Of a stretch of DNA of 64,000 nt, positions 47,149 through 56,632 are shown in pieces. Both the position numbers and the translations under genes were made by a program. Source of the stretch: Patescibacteria group bacterium (GTDB lineage: Bacteria > Patescibacteria > Paceibacteria > UBA6257 > 2-01-FULL-56-20); NCBI GenBank assembly GCA_024654525.1, contig JANLHI010000030.1, positions 62,001 to 126,000 on the forward strand, given 5' to 3'. Within the stretch, counting starts at the first letter, position 1; each line of letters starts with the position of its first letter. A model generated the notes under the pieces. That model was not told the DNA's origin. It searched no databases and was given only the letters and a program-made list of their open reading frames with translations.

Positions 47149-48165
47149 ATGAAGGAATTACAAGACATTTTTAAATCTCTCACAAGTCGACAGCAGGAGG
47201 TAATTACTCGGCGTTTTGGCTTGGGGAAAACCGAACCTGAAACACTTGCGGAGATAGGGGCGCGTTTTGGCATTACTCGTGAACGGGTAAGGCAGATTGA
47301 GAGTACTGCAATAAAACCTCTCGGAGACGCCATTCGAATACACCCCGTATGCAACAAACTCATACAATCCATTAATTCTTTTCTTGTCGATAATGGCGGT
47401 GTGGTACCCGCGGACCGATTTTTGTCGTATTGCGCGGATCAAAATGCGGGAGTGGGAGAACCTGATGTGGCGCTTCTTGCCGAGGCCACGCAAAATTTTT
47501 CTTTTTCCGCCGAAGATAGTAATTTCAACTCCTTTTATTATTTGAACAAGGAAAGTTTCAGGCTTGCAAAGTCGTTTATCGATGCATGGGTAAAAATAAT
47601 TTCTGGGAAGAAGAGCGTGGTGCTTGCGGGGCATTATTCCCGAGAATTGCAATCTTTCATCGAGGAAAAGAAAATGTTTGTAGCGCACGCCGAAAACTAT
47701 TTGGCTATTTCGAAAAAGATTCACCATTCACCATATGGCGATGTTGGATTGGCAGAGTGGCCTGAGATAAAGCCTCAGACAATCCGAGACCGAATTTATC
47801 TTGTGCTCAGTAAAGAAGGAAAACCTGCTCATTTTCGGACTATCGCCGACCGAATTACTGCTGCAAATTTTGATACTAAGGCGGCGCTTGCGGCAACGGT
47901 GCATAACGAATTAATAAAAGACCCGCGTTTTGTCCTTGTGGGAAGGGGAATGTATGCTCTTAAAGAGTATGGCTACGAATCCGGTACTGCACGGGATGTA
48001 ATTAAGAAAATTCTTGCGCAGGAGGGAGCACTTTATCCGAAGGATGTGATTTTAGCAGCTCAGAAAAAGTGGTTTTTTAAAGAGAATACCATTTTGGTAA
48101 ATCTTCAAAATCGTTCTCATTTTGAGCGTCGCTCGGATGGACGCTATCAAGTGCGCGAAGCATAG
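47149..48165 (+). CDS. Sigma-70 region 4-like domain fused to HARE-HTH
   Basis: A 338-aa protein. The first ~70 residues (SLTSRQQEVITRRFGLGKTE then ETLAEIGARFGITRERVRQIE) are a sigma region 4 helix-turn-helix as in primary sigma factors, but sigma regions 1-3 are absent. The middle is helical. Residues about 215-285 (RDRIYLVLSKEGKPAHFRTIADRI...VHNELIKDPRFVLVGRGMYAL) form a HARE-HTH domain like that of RNA polymerase delta subunit, and another winged helix closes the protein. It probably acts on RNA polymerase or promoters; the mode is unknown. Confidence 0.8.
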   Translation: MKELQDIFKSLTSRQQEVITRRFGLGKTEPETLAEIGARFGITRERVRQIESTAIKPLGDAIRIHPVCNKLIQSINSFLVDNGGVVPADRFLSYCADQNAGVGEPDVALLAEATQNFSFSAEDSNFNSFYYLNKESFRLAKSFIDAWVKIISGKKSVVLAGHYSRELQSFIEEKKMFVAHAENYLAISKKIHHSPYGDVGLAEWPEIKPQTIRDRIYLVLSKEGKPAHFRTIADRITAANFDTKAALAATVHNELIKDPRFVLVGRGMYALKEYGYESGTARDVIKKILAQEGALYPKDVILAAQKKWFFKENTILVNLQNRSHFERRSDGRYQVREA

Positions 48166-48255
48166 GCGTGATATTGCTTTTGTTTTGAATTCCCGCTCTT
48201 AGGCGGTGTGTTGCGTGTTCTTGATGTGAGTAGGTTATAATATTAAGGTCTTTAT

Positions 48256-49599
48256 ATGTTCGGAGATATTTTTAATATTATTGTCCACTTCCTTGATTTG
48301 AGTAAGTGGTTTATCGCCTTTTTTATTCTATGGCCGCTTTTTGAGTCCACGTGGATTGGATGGCGCCAATTTACCTACGAGCATTCGAGGGAATTCAGAA
48401 TGGTGATGTTTGAAATGCGTATCCCGCGTGAAATCAGGAAGGGTCCTCGTGCCATGGAGCAGGTGCTTATGTCCTTATATTCTCTTCGCAATACCGCGGG
48501 TGATTTTCAAGAAACGTGGTGGGATGGTGAAATCACGAAATGGTTTACGCTCGAAATTGTGAGTTTTGGGGGAGAGATAAAATTTTTTATCAGAGCATAT
48601 TATAAGCAACGCCCACTTGTTGAAGCTGCGTTTTTTGCCCACTATCCGGATGTGGAATTGGTTGAAGTTGATGATTATATTGATCAGCTTCCTTCTGATT
48701 TAGATGATCTCTACTCGCGCGGATATGATGCATGGGGGTCGGAAATGGTACTCGCAAAGGAACCCGCATATCCCATCAGAACTTATCCTGACTTTGAGGC
48801 GCCTGACGAAGAACGCCAGCATGATCCAATTTCGTCGTTTCTTGAGGTATTGAGTAAGGCAAAAAAAGAAGAAACGATCGGTATACAAATCCTTATTGCT
48901 CCCGCAAGCGATGATTGGAATGAAAAATGGAAGGGACTCATCGACAAGATGAAAGATGAATCTTCCAAACATATGGGGGGAAAAACAATAACGAATTTTC
49001 CAGGAGGTCCTCTTCCGGTATTTATATCTGAACACGAAGCTGAAAATCAATTCAAAGCGCTTTCCTTAAAACGTACGCCGGGGGAAACCGATGTGCTTGA
49101 AGCGATAGAGAATAATCTTTCGAAACCCGCGTTTGAGACTATTATTCGTTTCATGTATTTTTCGCCTAAACCGCTTTTTTACGACTCATTTGCACGTCGT
49201 GGTATCACGGGTATGTTCAACCAATACGCGGCGCTTGACTTGAATATGTTCAAGCAGAATTATTCGGTAAGCACGCGTGTGAAATTTTGGCATTGGCCTC
49301 ATTTTTTCTACGATATTCGCGCCGAGTACAGGAAGGCAAGTTTGTTACATTGCTATCGCCACCGAATGATGCCCCATCATACTTTTATGGGAAAAATCCT
49401 GTATTCCCAGTTTTTTCGTTGGGATTTTGCCACAAAAACAATCACGCTCAACGTGGAGGCGCTTGCGACGTTGTTTCATCCGCCGACATTCCTCGTACTT
49501 ACCGCACCTCATATTAAGAGGGTCGAGAGTAGAAAAACGGGACCTCCTGCGGGATTGGCTATTTACGGAAATGAAAAAGAAATTGAGCGCTTTCAATGA
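48256..49599 (+). CDS. CPR-type membrane-anchored protein, first gene of an ATPase trio
   Basis: A 447-aa protein with one or two N-terminal hydrophobic stretches (IIVHFLDLSKWFIAFFILWPLF), then a large soluble part with EFRMVMFEMRIPREIRKGPRAMEQVL and a repeated alpha/beta pattern, probably two related domains (about 60-170 and 210-320). I recall such proteins next to TraG/VirD4-like ATPases in CPR genomes. TATAAT ends 15 nt before the ATG. It is followed by a HEPN-like membrane protein and the ATPase, so a shared role at the membrane is likely. Function unknown. Confidence 0.65.
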   Translation: MFGDIFNIIVHFLDLSKWFIAFFILWPLFESTWIGWRQFTYEHSREFRMVMFEMRIPREIRKGPRAMEQVLMSLYSLRNTAGDFQETWWDGEITKWFTLEIVSFGGEIKFFIRAYYKQRPLVEAAFFAHYPDVELVEVDDYIDQLPSDLDDLYSRGYDAWGSEMVLAKEPAYPIRTYPDFEAPDEERQHDPISSFLEVLSKAKKEETIGIQILIAPASDDWNEKWKGLIDKMKDESSKHMGGKTITNFPGGPLPVFISEHEAENQFKALSLKRTPGETDVLEAIENNLSKPAFETIIRFMYFSPKPLFYDSFARRGITGMFNQYAALDLNMFKQNYSVSTRVKFWHWPHFFYDIRAEYRKASLLHCYRHRMMPHHTFMGKILYSQFFRWDFATKTITLNVEALATLFHPPTFLVLTAPHIKRVESRKTGPPAGLAIYGNEKEIERFQ

Positions 49600-49653
49600 T
49601 TTTTTCTTCAGTACCGATATGACAATGCATATAGTTAACCTCTCACAACTTCA

Positions 49654-50169
49654 ATGAATAACGGCGGACTAGATTTTTTCGGAACACACGAGTTTTGGAT
49701 GTGGTTCTATTCCATACTCAATTTTATTTTTCTTGCGATAGATATTGCACTGTTTGTGGGATTTATATACGCGCTTATCCATGCATGGAAATATCGCCCC
49801 AAATTCAGATTGTCAAAAAAGACAAATGCCGGCGCTATGGCGTTACGTATGGTGGTATTTAAGGAACGATGGGAAGAAGTTCTTAAGCGGATGGCGATTC
49901 AAACTTCGGATTCAATGAGGCTTGCGATACTTGAAGCAGACGCGCTGGTTGACTCAATACTCAAAGAACTTGGGTTCGAGGGCGATCATATGGCGGATCG
50001 CCTTGCAAAAATCACCCCCGAGAGTCTTTTATGCATTGATCGCTTGTGGCGTGCACACCGGTTGAGAAATGAGCTTGTGCATACTCCCGATTATACAATC
50101 GAAACGGAAAAAGCTCAGCAAACGATTGAAGACTATGAATCATTTATGAAAGAGATTAAAATATTGTAG
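49654..50169 (+). CDS. Membrane protein with HEPN-like cytosolic domain
   Basis: A 171-aa protein. One long hydrophobic stretch (FWMWFYSILNFIFLAIDIALFVGFIYALIH, about 15-45) is followed by a ~110-residue helical domain ending LWRAHRLRNELVHTPDYTIE. The R-N-E-L-V-H string fits the HEPN R-X4-H motif, as in the HepT protein at 16121. This could be an RNase-like domain tethered to the membrane, or a structural HEPN fold only. It sits between the 447-aa protein and the TraG-like ATPase (18-nt gap). Confidence 0.6.
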   Translation: MNNGGLDFFGTHEFWMWFYSILNFIFLAIDIALFVGFIYALIHAWKYRPKFRLSKKTNAGAMALRMVVFKERWEEVLKRMAIQTSDSMRLAILEADALVDSILKELGFEGDHMADRLAKITPESLLCIDRLWRAHRLRNELVHTPDYTIETEKAQQTIEDYESFMKEIKIL

Positions 50170-50187
50170 AACAAAAATCTTATTATT

Positions 50188-51636
50188 ATGTCGCGTCCAG
50201 GGAAAGTACAAATAATCAAATATGCCCCGCCTCCTCCGGAACTTCCCATCTATGGACAGGCGGATCCAAAGGAATGTTCCTTCATCGGGAGAACGAACTA
50301 CGTTGCGGCGCTTGAGGAAAAAAAGTTTATTTTCGGTATTAACCGAAAAGACCGTCGGCGCCACCTTTATATTGTGGGGAAGAGCGGCGTGGGAAAAACA
50401 AAACTGCTTGAGCTTATGATTCGTCAAGATATCGCCCATAATCATGGGCTTTGTCTTATTGATCCTCACGGAGATGTGGTTGACGCAACTATTGATTTCG
50501 TGCCGGAAAATCGCATAGAGGACGTGGTAATTATCGATCCAACCGATTTCGAATATCCCGCATCGTTCAACCCACTTGCGAATGTCGATCCTAATTTCAA
50601 GCACCAATTGACTCAAGGGCTTATCGAGGTCATGGAGAAACAATTTGGCGCGAACTGGACTCCTCGGCTTGAACACGTATTCCGTTTTACCGTGCTGGCA
50701 TTACTTGATTATCCCCACGCTACCATGCGAGGGATGATTTCGATGTTAACCGATCGAAACTATAGGCAAAAAGTCGTGGAGTATATCGAGGATGATATGG
50801 TAAAACGCTTTTGGGCTATTGAATTTGCGGATTGGTCGGAAAAGTTCGATACCGACGCTATTATTCCGCTTGTCAACAAGTTGGGGCAATTTTTGTCGGA
50901 CCCGATGCTTCGGAATATTTTCGGACAGAAGGAAAACAAAATACGACTTGAAGATCTTATTAACCAAAAGAAAATTATTCTTATCAATCTTTCAAAGGGA
51001 AGACTTGGAGAAGAAAATTCAAGTTTTTTTGGCTCCATGTTCATCACAAAGATCAAACAGGCGGGTATGGCACGTGCAGGCCTCCCGGAGAAAGATCGGC
51101 ACGATTTTTATCTGTATGTGGATGAGTTTCAAAATGTGGTTACCGAGACATTTGAAAATATTCTTTCTGAGGCGAGGAAGTACGGATTGTGCCTCACGGT
51201 TGCACACCAATACATGGGACAGCTTTTGCCTCGAGTACAAGCGGCGGTACTTGGTAATGTGGGAAGTATTGTGATCTTTCGTGTCGGAGGTGACGATGCG
51301 GTAACACTCAAGCCGGAAATGGCTCCGGTGTTTGACGTGAAAGATATGATTAATCTTGGCGTGAGAGAATTCTACATCAAGCTTATGATTGACGGAGAAT
51401 CCTATGATCCTTTTTCCGCGGAAACACTTGCGGTACTTGATCCCCCTCATCGGTCATTCCGTAAAGAGATTATTCAACGTTCACGCGAAAAATACGCGAT
51501 TCCCGCTGATTCTGCGAAAAAGCTTATTGCCGAAGAGGAATCGACAATTCTTCGAAGCGCTCAAGAGAAGGCTATTATCGAAGGAAAGTCACCCAAAAAC
51601 ACAGAAGTGGAGAAGGTGGCGGAACCGCTGATATAA
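50188..51636 (+). CDS. TraG/VirD4/HerA-like DNA-translocating ATPase
   Basis: A 482-aa P-loop ATPase. HLYIVGKSGVGKTKLLELMI is Walker A, CLIDPHGDVVDATIDFVP and FYLYVDEFQNVVTETF (Walker B) follow, and the arginine-rich end is typical of type IV coupling-protein/VirB4-like pumps. No N-terminal membrane helix, so the two upstream membrane proteins may anchor it. Role could be DNA transfer, secretion-like pili or defence; the sequence does not decide. Confidence 0.8.
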   Translation: MSRPGKVQIIKYAPPPPELPIYGQADPKECSFIGRTNYVAALEEKKFIFGINRKDRRRHLYIVGKSGVGKTKLLELMIRQDIAHNHGLCLIDPHGDVVDATIDFVPENRIEDVVIIDPTDFEYPASFNPLANVDPNFKHQLTQGLIEVMEKQFGANWTPRLEHVFRFTVLALLDYPHATMRGMISMLTDRNYRQKVVEYIEDDMVKRFWAIEFADWSEKFDTDAIIPLVNKLGQFLSDPMLRNIFGQKENKIRLEDLINQKKIILINLSKGRLGEENSSFFGSMFITKIKQAGMARAGLPEKDRHDFYLYVDEFQNVVTETFENILSEARKYGLCLTVAHQYMGQLLPRVQAAVLGNVGSIVIFRVGGDDAVTLKPEMAPVFDVKDMINLGVREFYIKLMIDGESYDPFSAETLAVLDPPHRSFRKEIIQRSREKYAIPADSAKKLIAEEESTILRSAQEKAIIEGKSPKNTEVEKVAEPLI

Positions 51637-51655
51637 GCAGGCCACACTTTTCCGA

Positions 51656-52165
51656 CTAGTGGTGTCCGCCTCCTCCAAACTTAGGGAACTCTTTTGTGGG
51701 CGGGGAAACTATGTTGTGTACGAAAATACCGAATGCAAGTCCCAATACGAGAGAAAGCAGGAATTCGTTGAATGTGCGGATGAAGAGGTAGTGAAATAAC
51801 GAATAGAAAATAAAAAAACTTGCACCAAGTATGCCCCATCCTTTAAGACGAATTGGGATTATTTTTTTACCTCCGGAAAAAATGAGGTATGCAAGAATGG
51901 CGCTCGAAAAAGCAAGCCATAAATCAAATCCTTTATAAATTGGACCTTCTGGAAAGCTTGTCTTTAAAAATACTCCGATTTGATACACCACAATGATGAT
52001 AAAAAGAATAAATCCCGCCATAAATCCTGCTTGACCTGAATCATTTGCTCTGCTATCTGACGATTTCTGAGCGTGCGAATAAGTACTCCAAAGCGCGGAC
52101 CCGAGAAGAGAGGGGACGAGTATCCACACAATCGCATCAAAAATAGGTTTGAGGGCGTATTCCAT
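51656..52165 (-). CDS. Integral membrane protein, unknown
   Basis: A 169-aa protein with about five hydrophobic segments (IVWILVPSLLGSALW, GFMAGFILFIIIVVYQIG, WLAFSSAILAYLIF, GASFFIFYSLFHYLFI, LSLVLGLAFGIFVHN) and a C-terminal tail FGGGGHH that might bind metal. It converges with the ATPase gene. No family recognised. Confidence 0.6.
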   Translation of the reverse strand: MEYALKPIFDAIVWILVPSLLGSALWSTYSHAQKSSDSRANDSGQAGFMAGFILFIIIVVYQIGVFLKTSFPEGPIYKGFDLWLAFSSAILAYLIFSGGKKIIPIRLKGWGILGASFFIFYSLFHYLFIRTFNEFLLSLVLGLAFGIFVHNIVSPPTKEFPKFGGGGHH

Positions 52166-52250
52166 TGAAAATAATTAAACCATAAAACAATAATATATAC
52201 AAGTGCCTAGTTTTAAAAATATTTAATTGCATATATACTATTGTAATATT

Positions 52251-52916
52251 ATGGACGAAATCATTAACGCGTACGATTTAAAAAATCCCGAGGTTGCGCT
52301 TCCCATGTCGCGTGCAAAGTTTTACGAAGATCAAATCGCGGCATATAAATCAGGGGTAGCTCCCACCGCTGCGGTGGAAATAATAGACATTTTTCTTTTT
52401 ACCGGGGATAAAGAACTTTTTATCCAAAAACGTTCGTTTCATAAAGCACACAATCCTGGACTTTTTGATAAAGCCGTAGGCGGGCATGTGCGGCATGGCG
52501 ATACACCTGATTTCAGCGCCATGGTGGAAACAGTGCAAGAGCTTCAGACCCCTTCGATTGTATTAAGGAATCAAACCGATTTTATAAAAACGTTGAGTTT
52601 ACTCAAAGAATATCTTGATACTGTCGCAGTACTTATGCATGTGGGCACCGAAATTGCTCCGATACAAAAAATTTTTTCGGGAGAATCTATTCCGATTGCA
52701 AACAAGATTCAGTTATATTTCGGAATTTATAACGGAAGAACTCGATCTGCCGACCATGAAGCGAAGGGGGTTTTGCATTATACGTTTGATGAGTTGCAAC
52801 AGGAAATGGAAAAATTTCCTGCCGCTTTTACCGATGATATACATTTTCTTTTTGGAAAATACAAGAAAGAAATGATTGCATTTCTTGAATCAAGCGAGAA
52901 AATTCTCGGAGTATGA
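52251..52916 (+). CDS. Nudix-fold hydrolase with degenerate box
   Basis: A 221-aa protein. LFIQKRSFHKAHNPGLFDKAVGGHVRHGD resembles the IPP-isomerase-like Nudix subgroup, but the box continues FSAMVETVQELQTP instead of REVxEE, so catalytic glutamates are partly lost. YKKEMIAFL near the end is helical. The ATG at 52251 follows a TATACT box (52234-52239). The stop overlaps the Cys-rich gene by 4 bp, tying the two together. Confidence 0.7.
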   Translation: MDEIINAYDLKNPEVALPMSRAKFYEDQIAAYKSGVAPTAAVEIIDIFLFTGDKELFIQKRSFHKAHNPGLFDKAVGGHVRHGDTPDFSAMVETVQELQTPSIVLRNQTDFIKTLSLLKEYLDTVAVLMHVGTEIAPIQKIFSGESIPIANKIQLYFGIYNGRTRSADHEAKGVLHYTFDELQQEMEKFPAAFTDDIHFLFGKYKKEMIAFLESSEKILGV

Positions 52917-54616
52917 GTGATTTTAAAACAAAAAATTGCTCCCAGTGCGCATTTTCATTTGCAATCACCGCGGAAGATAGCATTTGGTACAACAAATTTG
53001 ACGTATGCGATCCGAAGCTGTGTCCGCGATGCCGCGCCCAGCGGCGGCTCGCATTTCGCAACGAGCGCTCGTTTTATAAGCGTCCATGCGACAAATGCAA
53101 AAGGGATGTGGTTTCAATGTATAGTCCGAATAAGCCCTATGCGGTATGGTGTCATGATTGTTGGTTCGCGGATGATTGGGACCCGAAGGATTTTGGGAAA
53201 GACTATAATCCTTCGCAACCCTTTTTTGAGCAAGTCGAGAATATTTGGAGGCAAGTGCCAAAAGTCGCGCTGATTCACGTGCGAAGCGTGAATTGCGAGT
53301 ACTTGAACGTATGCGCGGACAATAAAAACTGCTATATGATAGTGGAATCTTCGAATAACGAGGATTCGATTCATTGTTATTGGATTCAAAAAACGCGGGG
53401 GTGTGTGGATACTTCATTCTCCCATGAATGCGAGCGGTGCTATGAGTCCGATGATATCTATAACTGCTATCAGGTGCGTTACAGCAAAGGATGTCACGAT
53501 TGCCGCGATGCATATTTTCTTTTTGATTGTCGGAATTGTTCGGATTGCATCGGATGCGTAAATCTTCGCAATAAACGATATTGCATTTTCAACAAACAGG
53601 TGACCAAAGAAGAATATCGGAAGTTTTTAGATGAGGCTCGGCTTGATACTCATACCGGAGTGGAGAAAATACAAACACAATTTGAAAAATTCAAAGCGAC
53701 ACAGCCGCACAAATATGCCGAAGCGGTGAATACCGTGAATTGTACGGGGAATTATTTGAAGGATGCGAAAAACTGTATTGATTGCTTTCATACCTACGAA
53801 GCCGAAGATTGTAAATATGCACTACATGCATGGCGGGATGCGAAGGATTGCGTGGATACGGATACTACCGGCAGGGGAGTGCAAATGGTCTACAACTCGC
53901 ATAACACGGGAATTAATGCTTCAAATTGCATCTGTTGCGCGCAGTGCTGGGGAAGCATGCTTCTTGAATATTGCTCGCACTGTCACGATTCGCAAAATTG
54001 TTTCGGCTCCACCGGATTACGAAAGGCGAAGTATTGCATCCTGAATAAACAATATTCCGAAGAAGAATATAAAAAACTCAAGGCACAAATTGTCGAGCGT
54101 ATGAAGCGGGATGAAATATACGGAGAGTTCTTTCCTCCGTCATCAAGTGCATTCGGGTACAACGAAGCGTGCGTACAGGAGCAATTCCCGCTCACCAAAG
54201 AAAACGCGCTGGCACAAGGGTTCAAATGGGAATATCATCCGCGCGGCACCTATGGAAAGGAAACGGTGGATTGGGGAGAGATTTCGGATTCAATCCGTGA
54301 CTTCACAACCGAAGATATCAATAAAGACATCTTTGCCTGCACCGCATGCAAAAAGAATTATCGCATTATTCCCGACGAACTCGCGTTGTACCGCAAACTC
54401 GAAATTCCTCTCCCGCGCGTGTGCCCCGACTGCCGCCATGCGCGGAGATTCGTCGCGCGCGGGCCTAATCGCCTGCGAACCGAATCATGCAAGTGTACCG
54501 TGGCTCACCATGCGCATGGTGATGCTGGTTGTTCAATTACATTCAAAACTGCGTATCCGAAAGAATGGAATTTTCTTTTATACTGCGAAGCCTGCTATAA
54601 CGCAGAAGTGGCGTGA
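52913..54616 (+). CDS. Long Cys-rich zinc-ribbon protein, paralog 1
   Basis: A 567-aa protein with around 60 cysteines. The N-terminus has CxxC pairs (CSQC, CPRC, CDKC, CHDC) within LCPRCRAQRRLAFRNERSFY. The middle is a run of short Cys-containing repeats (CRNCSDCIGCVNLRNKRYCI and similar) that could stack as a beta-helix. NKQYSEEEYKKL and GEFFPPSSSAFGYNE follow, and the C-terminus has three more ribbons (CTACKKNYRIIPDELALYR, CPDCRHARR, YCEACYNAEVA). The same plan is in the gene at 56633. No signal peptide. Zinc or RNA binding is a guess. Confidence 0.7.
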   Translation: MSDFKTKNCSQCAFSFAITAEDSIWYNKFDVCDPKLCPRCRAQRRLAFRNERSFYKRPCDKCKRDVVSMYSPNKPYAVWCHDCWFADDWDPKDFGKDYNPSQPFFEQVENIWRQVPKVALIHVRSVNCEYLNVCADNKNCYMIVESSNNEDSIHCYWIQKTRGCVDTSFSHECERCYESDDIYNCYQVRYSKGCHDCRDAYFLFDCRNCSDCIGCVNLRNKRYCIFNKQVTKEEYRKFLDEARLDTHTGVEKIQTQFEKFKATQPHKYAEAVNTVNCTGNYLKDAKNCIDCFHTYEAEDCKYALHAWRDAKDCVDTDTTGRGVQMVYNSHNTGINASNCICCAQCWGSMLLEYCSHCHDSQNCFGSTGLRKAKYCILNKQYSEEEYKKLKAQIVERMKRDEIYGEFFPPSSSAFGYNEACVQEQFPLTKENALAQGFKWEYHPRGTYGKETVDWGEISDSIRDFTTEDINKDIFACTACKKNYRIIPDELALYRKLEIPLPRVCPDCRHARRFVARGPNRLRTESCKCTVAHHAHGDAGCSITFKTAYPKEWNFLLYCEACYNAEVA

Positions 54617-54739
54617 GAAAGGTAGAGTTTCCCGAAGGCCTTGATAAAAGAGGGCGAATGGATGTTTCTAATTTTTGTGGGTTGAAAGAATTGAAGTTTT
54701 GAGTTACCTTTTAATAAAGGTCGTTCTTTAACGGTTCCT

Positions 54740-55048
54740 ATGGTTCTTATCTATACCACCTGCAAAAATACGGAAGAAGCGGTGAAGATAGGTAAAATAA
54801 TTCTCGACAAAAAACTTGCCTCGTGCGTAAATATCTGGCCGTTGCAAAGCATGTATTACTGGCAGGGAAGGCTGGAAAATCATCTCGAAACGGGCATGCT
54901 TGTTAAAACGCTCGAGCATCATCTTTCGGAAATCGAGAGTCTCATCGAAGCCAATCACTCGTACGCGACGCCATACATCGGTGCGATTGAGGTGAGAAGG
55001 TTTAATCGGGCATATCGAGAGTGGATGTCTTCGGTGATAAAACCTTAA
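54740..55048 (+). CDS. cutA: Divalent-cation tolerance protein CutA
   Basis: A 102-aa protein. LIYTTCKNTEEAVKIGKIIL and KKLASCVNIWPLQSMYYWQGRLE are the CutA signatures, and ETGMLVKTLEHHLSEIESLI, then HSYATPYIGAIEV, complete the trimeric PII-like fold. Its exact role (copper tolerance, signalling) is unsettled. Confidence 0.93.
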   Translation: MVLIYTTCKNTEEAVKIGKIILDKKLASCVNIWPLQSMYYWQGRLENHLETGMLVKTLEHHLSEIESLIEANHSYATPYIGAIEVRRFNRAYREWMSSVIKP

Positions 55049-55132
55049 TATTTTTTTCGCCTGTTTCGTGTTGTATGAAATAGCGTCCGAGATTTTGTGG
55101 CGCAGAGTGTTCCTTGTACACCCATATCAATT

Positions 55133-56617
55133 ATGCATACCACTACTACCACCACATTGCTACATAACGACTCGCTTCTTTTTGTAATTAGAGAAGGAGA
55201 AAGTATTCAGCGACACCCATTTTGGAAATTTCTCAACGATGAAGATCGGCAGTATTTTGGATTTTCAATGAAAAAAAATCTCTTGCAGGGAGATTTTTCT
55301 CGAACTCTTGTTTTTCCGAGCGGAAGGATAGCGTTGATTCTTGGTGTATGCGAAAAGAAAAAATATAATGCGCGCAGGACTATTCTTACCGCCCGACGTG
55401 CCATCGTAAGCGCTCGAGCGGAAAGGATATCTCACCTTACCGTTGCTCTTGAGGATTTTGCATCTCTTCGATCTATACCGGAAGAAGTTGCGTCGCGTAT
55501 CGCCACTCAATTTGAAGTTGCTAATTTTGAATTTGTCGCTCACCGAACAGCCCCAAAGAGCGGGTGGGGATTTGTTGAAAGTATTTCCATCTTTATATCT
55601 TCAAAAAACTCTTCGCTTATTCGTGCGGTAGCCGAAGGAAAAATAATAGGAGAGGAAATAAATAAAACTCGATTACTTTCAAATACTCCGGGGGGGGATA
55701 TGACTCCGTCGCATCTTGCCGGCGCGGCAGTTCAGGTGGGTAAGAGTTGCGGAATCAAAGTGACTGTATTAAAAGAAAAGGAAATCGAAGAGCTTGGCAT
55801 GGGAGGTGTCCTCGGAGTTGCGAAGGGCTCATCGGAACCCCCGCGTTTTATCGTGATGGAATTTTCCGGAGGAAAGAAAAATGAGTCTCCCACTGTGTTA
55901 GTAGGGAAAGGAGTTACCTTCGATACGGGAGGTCTTAATTTAAAGCCAAGCAATGGGATTTATGAGATGCACATGGATATGTCCGGAGGAGCCGCAACCA
56001 TTCATACCATTGCCGCGGCTGCACGGTTAAAACTAAAAAAGAATATCGTCGGACTTATTCCCGCGGTTGAAAATATGCCCTCTGGGTCAAGTTACCGTCC
56101 AGGAGATCTTTTAAAGTCGATGTCAGGGAAAACGATTGAGGTCATGAATACCGATGCCGAAGGAAGGGTGATTCTTGCCGATGCGTTGGAATATGCAAAG
56201 CGATATAATCCGAAGATTGTGATTGATATTGCAACACTGACGGGTGCCGCAATGGTGGCGCTTGGACAACGCGCTTCTGCGGTATTTTCGAACGAAGAAA
56301 ATATACATGAGTCGCTTTGTGAGGCAGGCGAACGAGCGGGGGACTATGCATGGCCGTTACCTCTCTGGGAAGAGTACGAAGCTGATGTAAAAGGAACGTT
56401 TGGAGATTTCGCAAATTCCGGAAAGAGCCGTTATGGAGGAGCGATTGAGGGGGCGGTGTTTCTACGTCAATTTATACGCAATAGCGATGGATCGGATGCA
56501 TATCCGTGGGCGCATCTCGATATCGCGCCTCGTATGACATCCGTTGAGGGCGAATTCCTCACAAAAGGCGCTGCGGGTGCACCCGTTGCATTACTCTTGG
56601 CATTTTTACGGAAATAG
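55133..56617 (+). CDS. Leucyl aminopeptidase (M17)
   Basis: 494 aa from the ATG at 55133; a GTG at 55097 would add 12 residues. The C-terminal catalytic domain has VGKGVTFDTGGLNLKPSNGI, MDMSGGAA and the M17 signature NTDAEGRVILADALEYA, giving the di-metal ligands. HLDIAPRM and GAAGAPVALLLAFL are the conserved end. The N-terminal domain (1-170) is diverged. Removes N-terminal residues from peptides. The second Cys-rich paralog follows after 15 nt. Confidence 0.9.
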   Translation: MHTTTTTTLLHNDSLLFVIREGESIQRHPFWKFLNDEDRQYFGFSMKKNLLQGDFSRTLVFPSGRIALILGVCEKKKYNARRTILTARRAIVSARAERISHLTVALEDFASLRSIPEEVASRIATQFEVANFEFVAHRTAPKSGWGFVESISIFISSKNSSLIRAVAEGKIIGEEINKTRLLSNTPGGDMTPSHLAGAAVQVGKSCGIKVTVLKEKEIEELGMGGVLGVAKGSSEPPRFIVMEFSGGKKNESPTVLVGKGVTFDTGGLNLKPSNGIYEMHMDMSGGAATIHTIAAAARLKLKKNIVGLIPAVENMPSGSSYRPGDLLKSMSGKTIEVMNTDAEGRVILADALEYAKRYNPKIVIDIATLTGAAMVALGQRASAVFSNEENIHESLCEAGERAGDYAWPLPLWEEYEADVKGTFGDFANSGKSRYGGAIEGAVFLRQFIRNSDGSDAYPWAHLDIAPRMTSVEGEFLTKGAAGAPVALLLAFLRK

Positions 56618-56632
56618 TTTGAGTATATTTTT

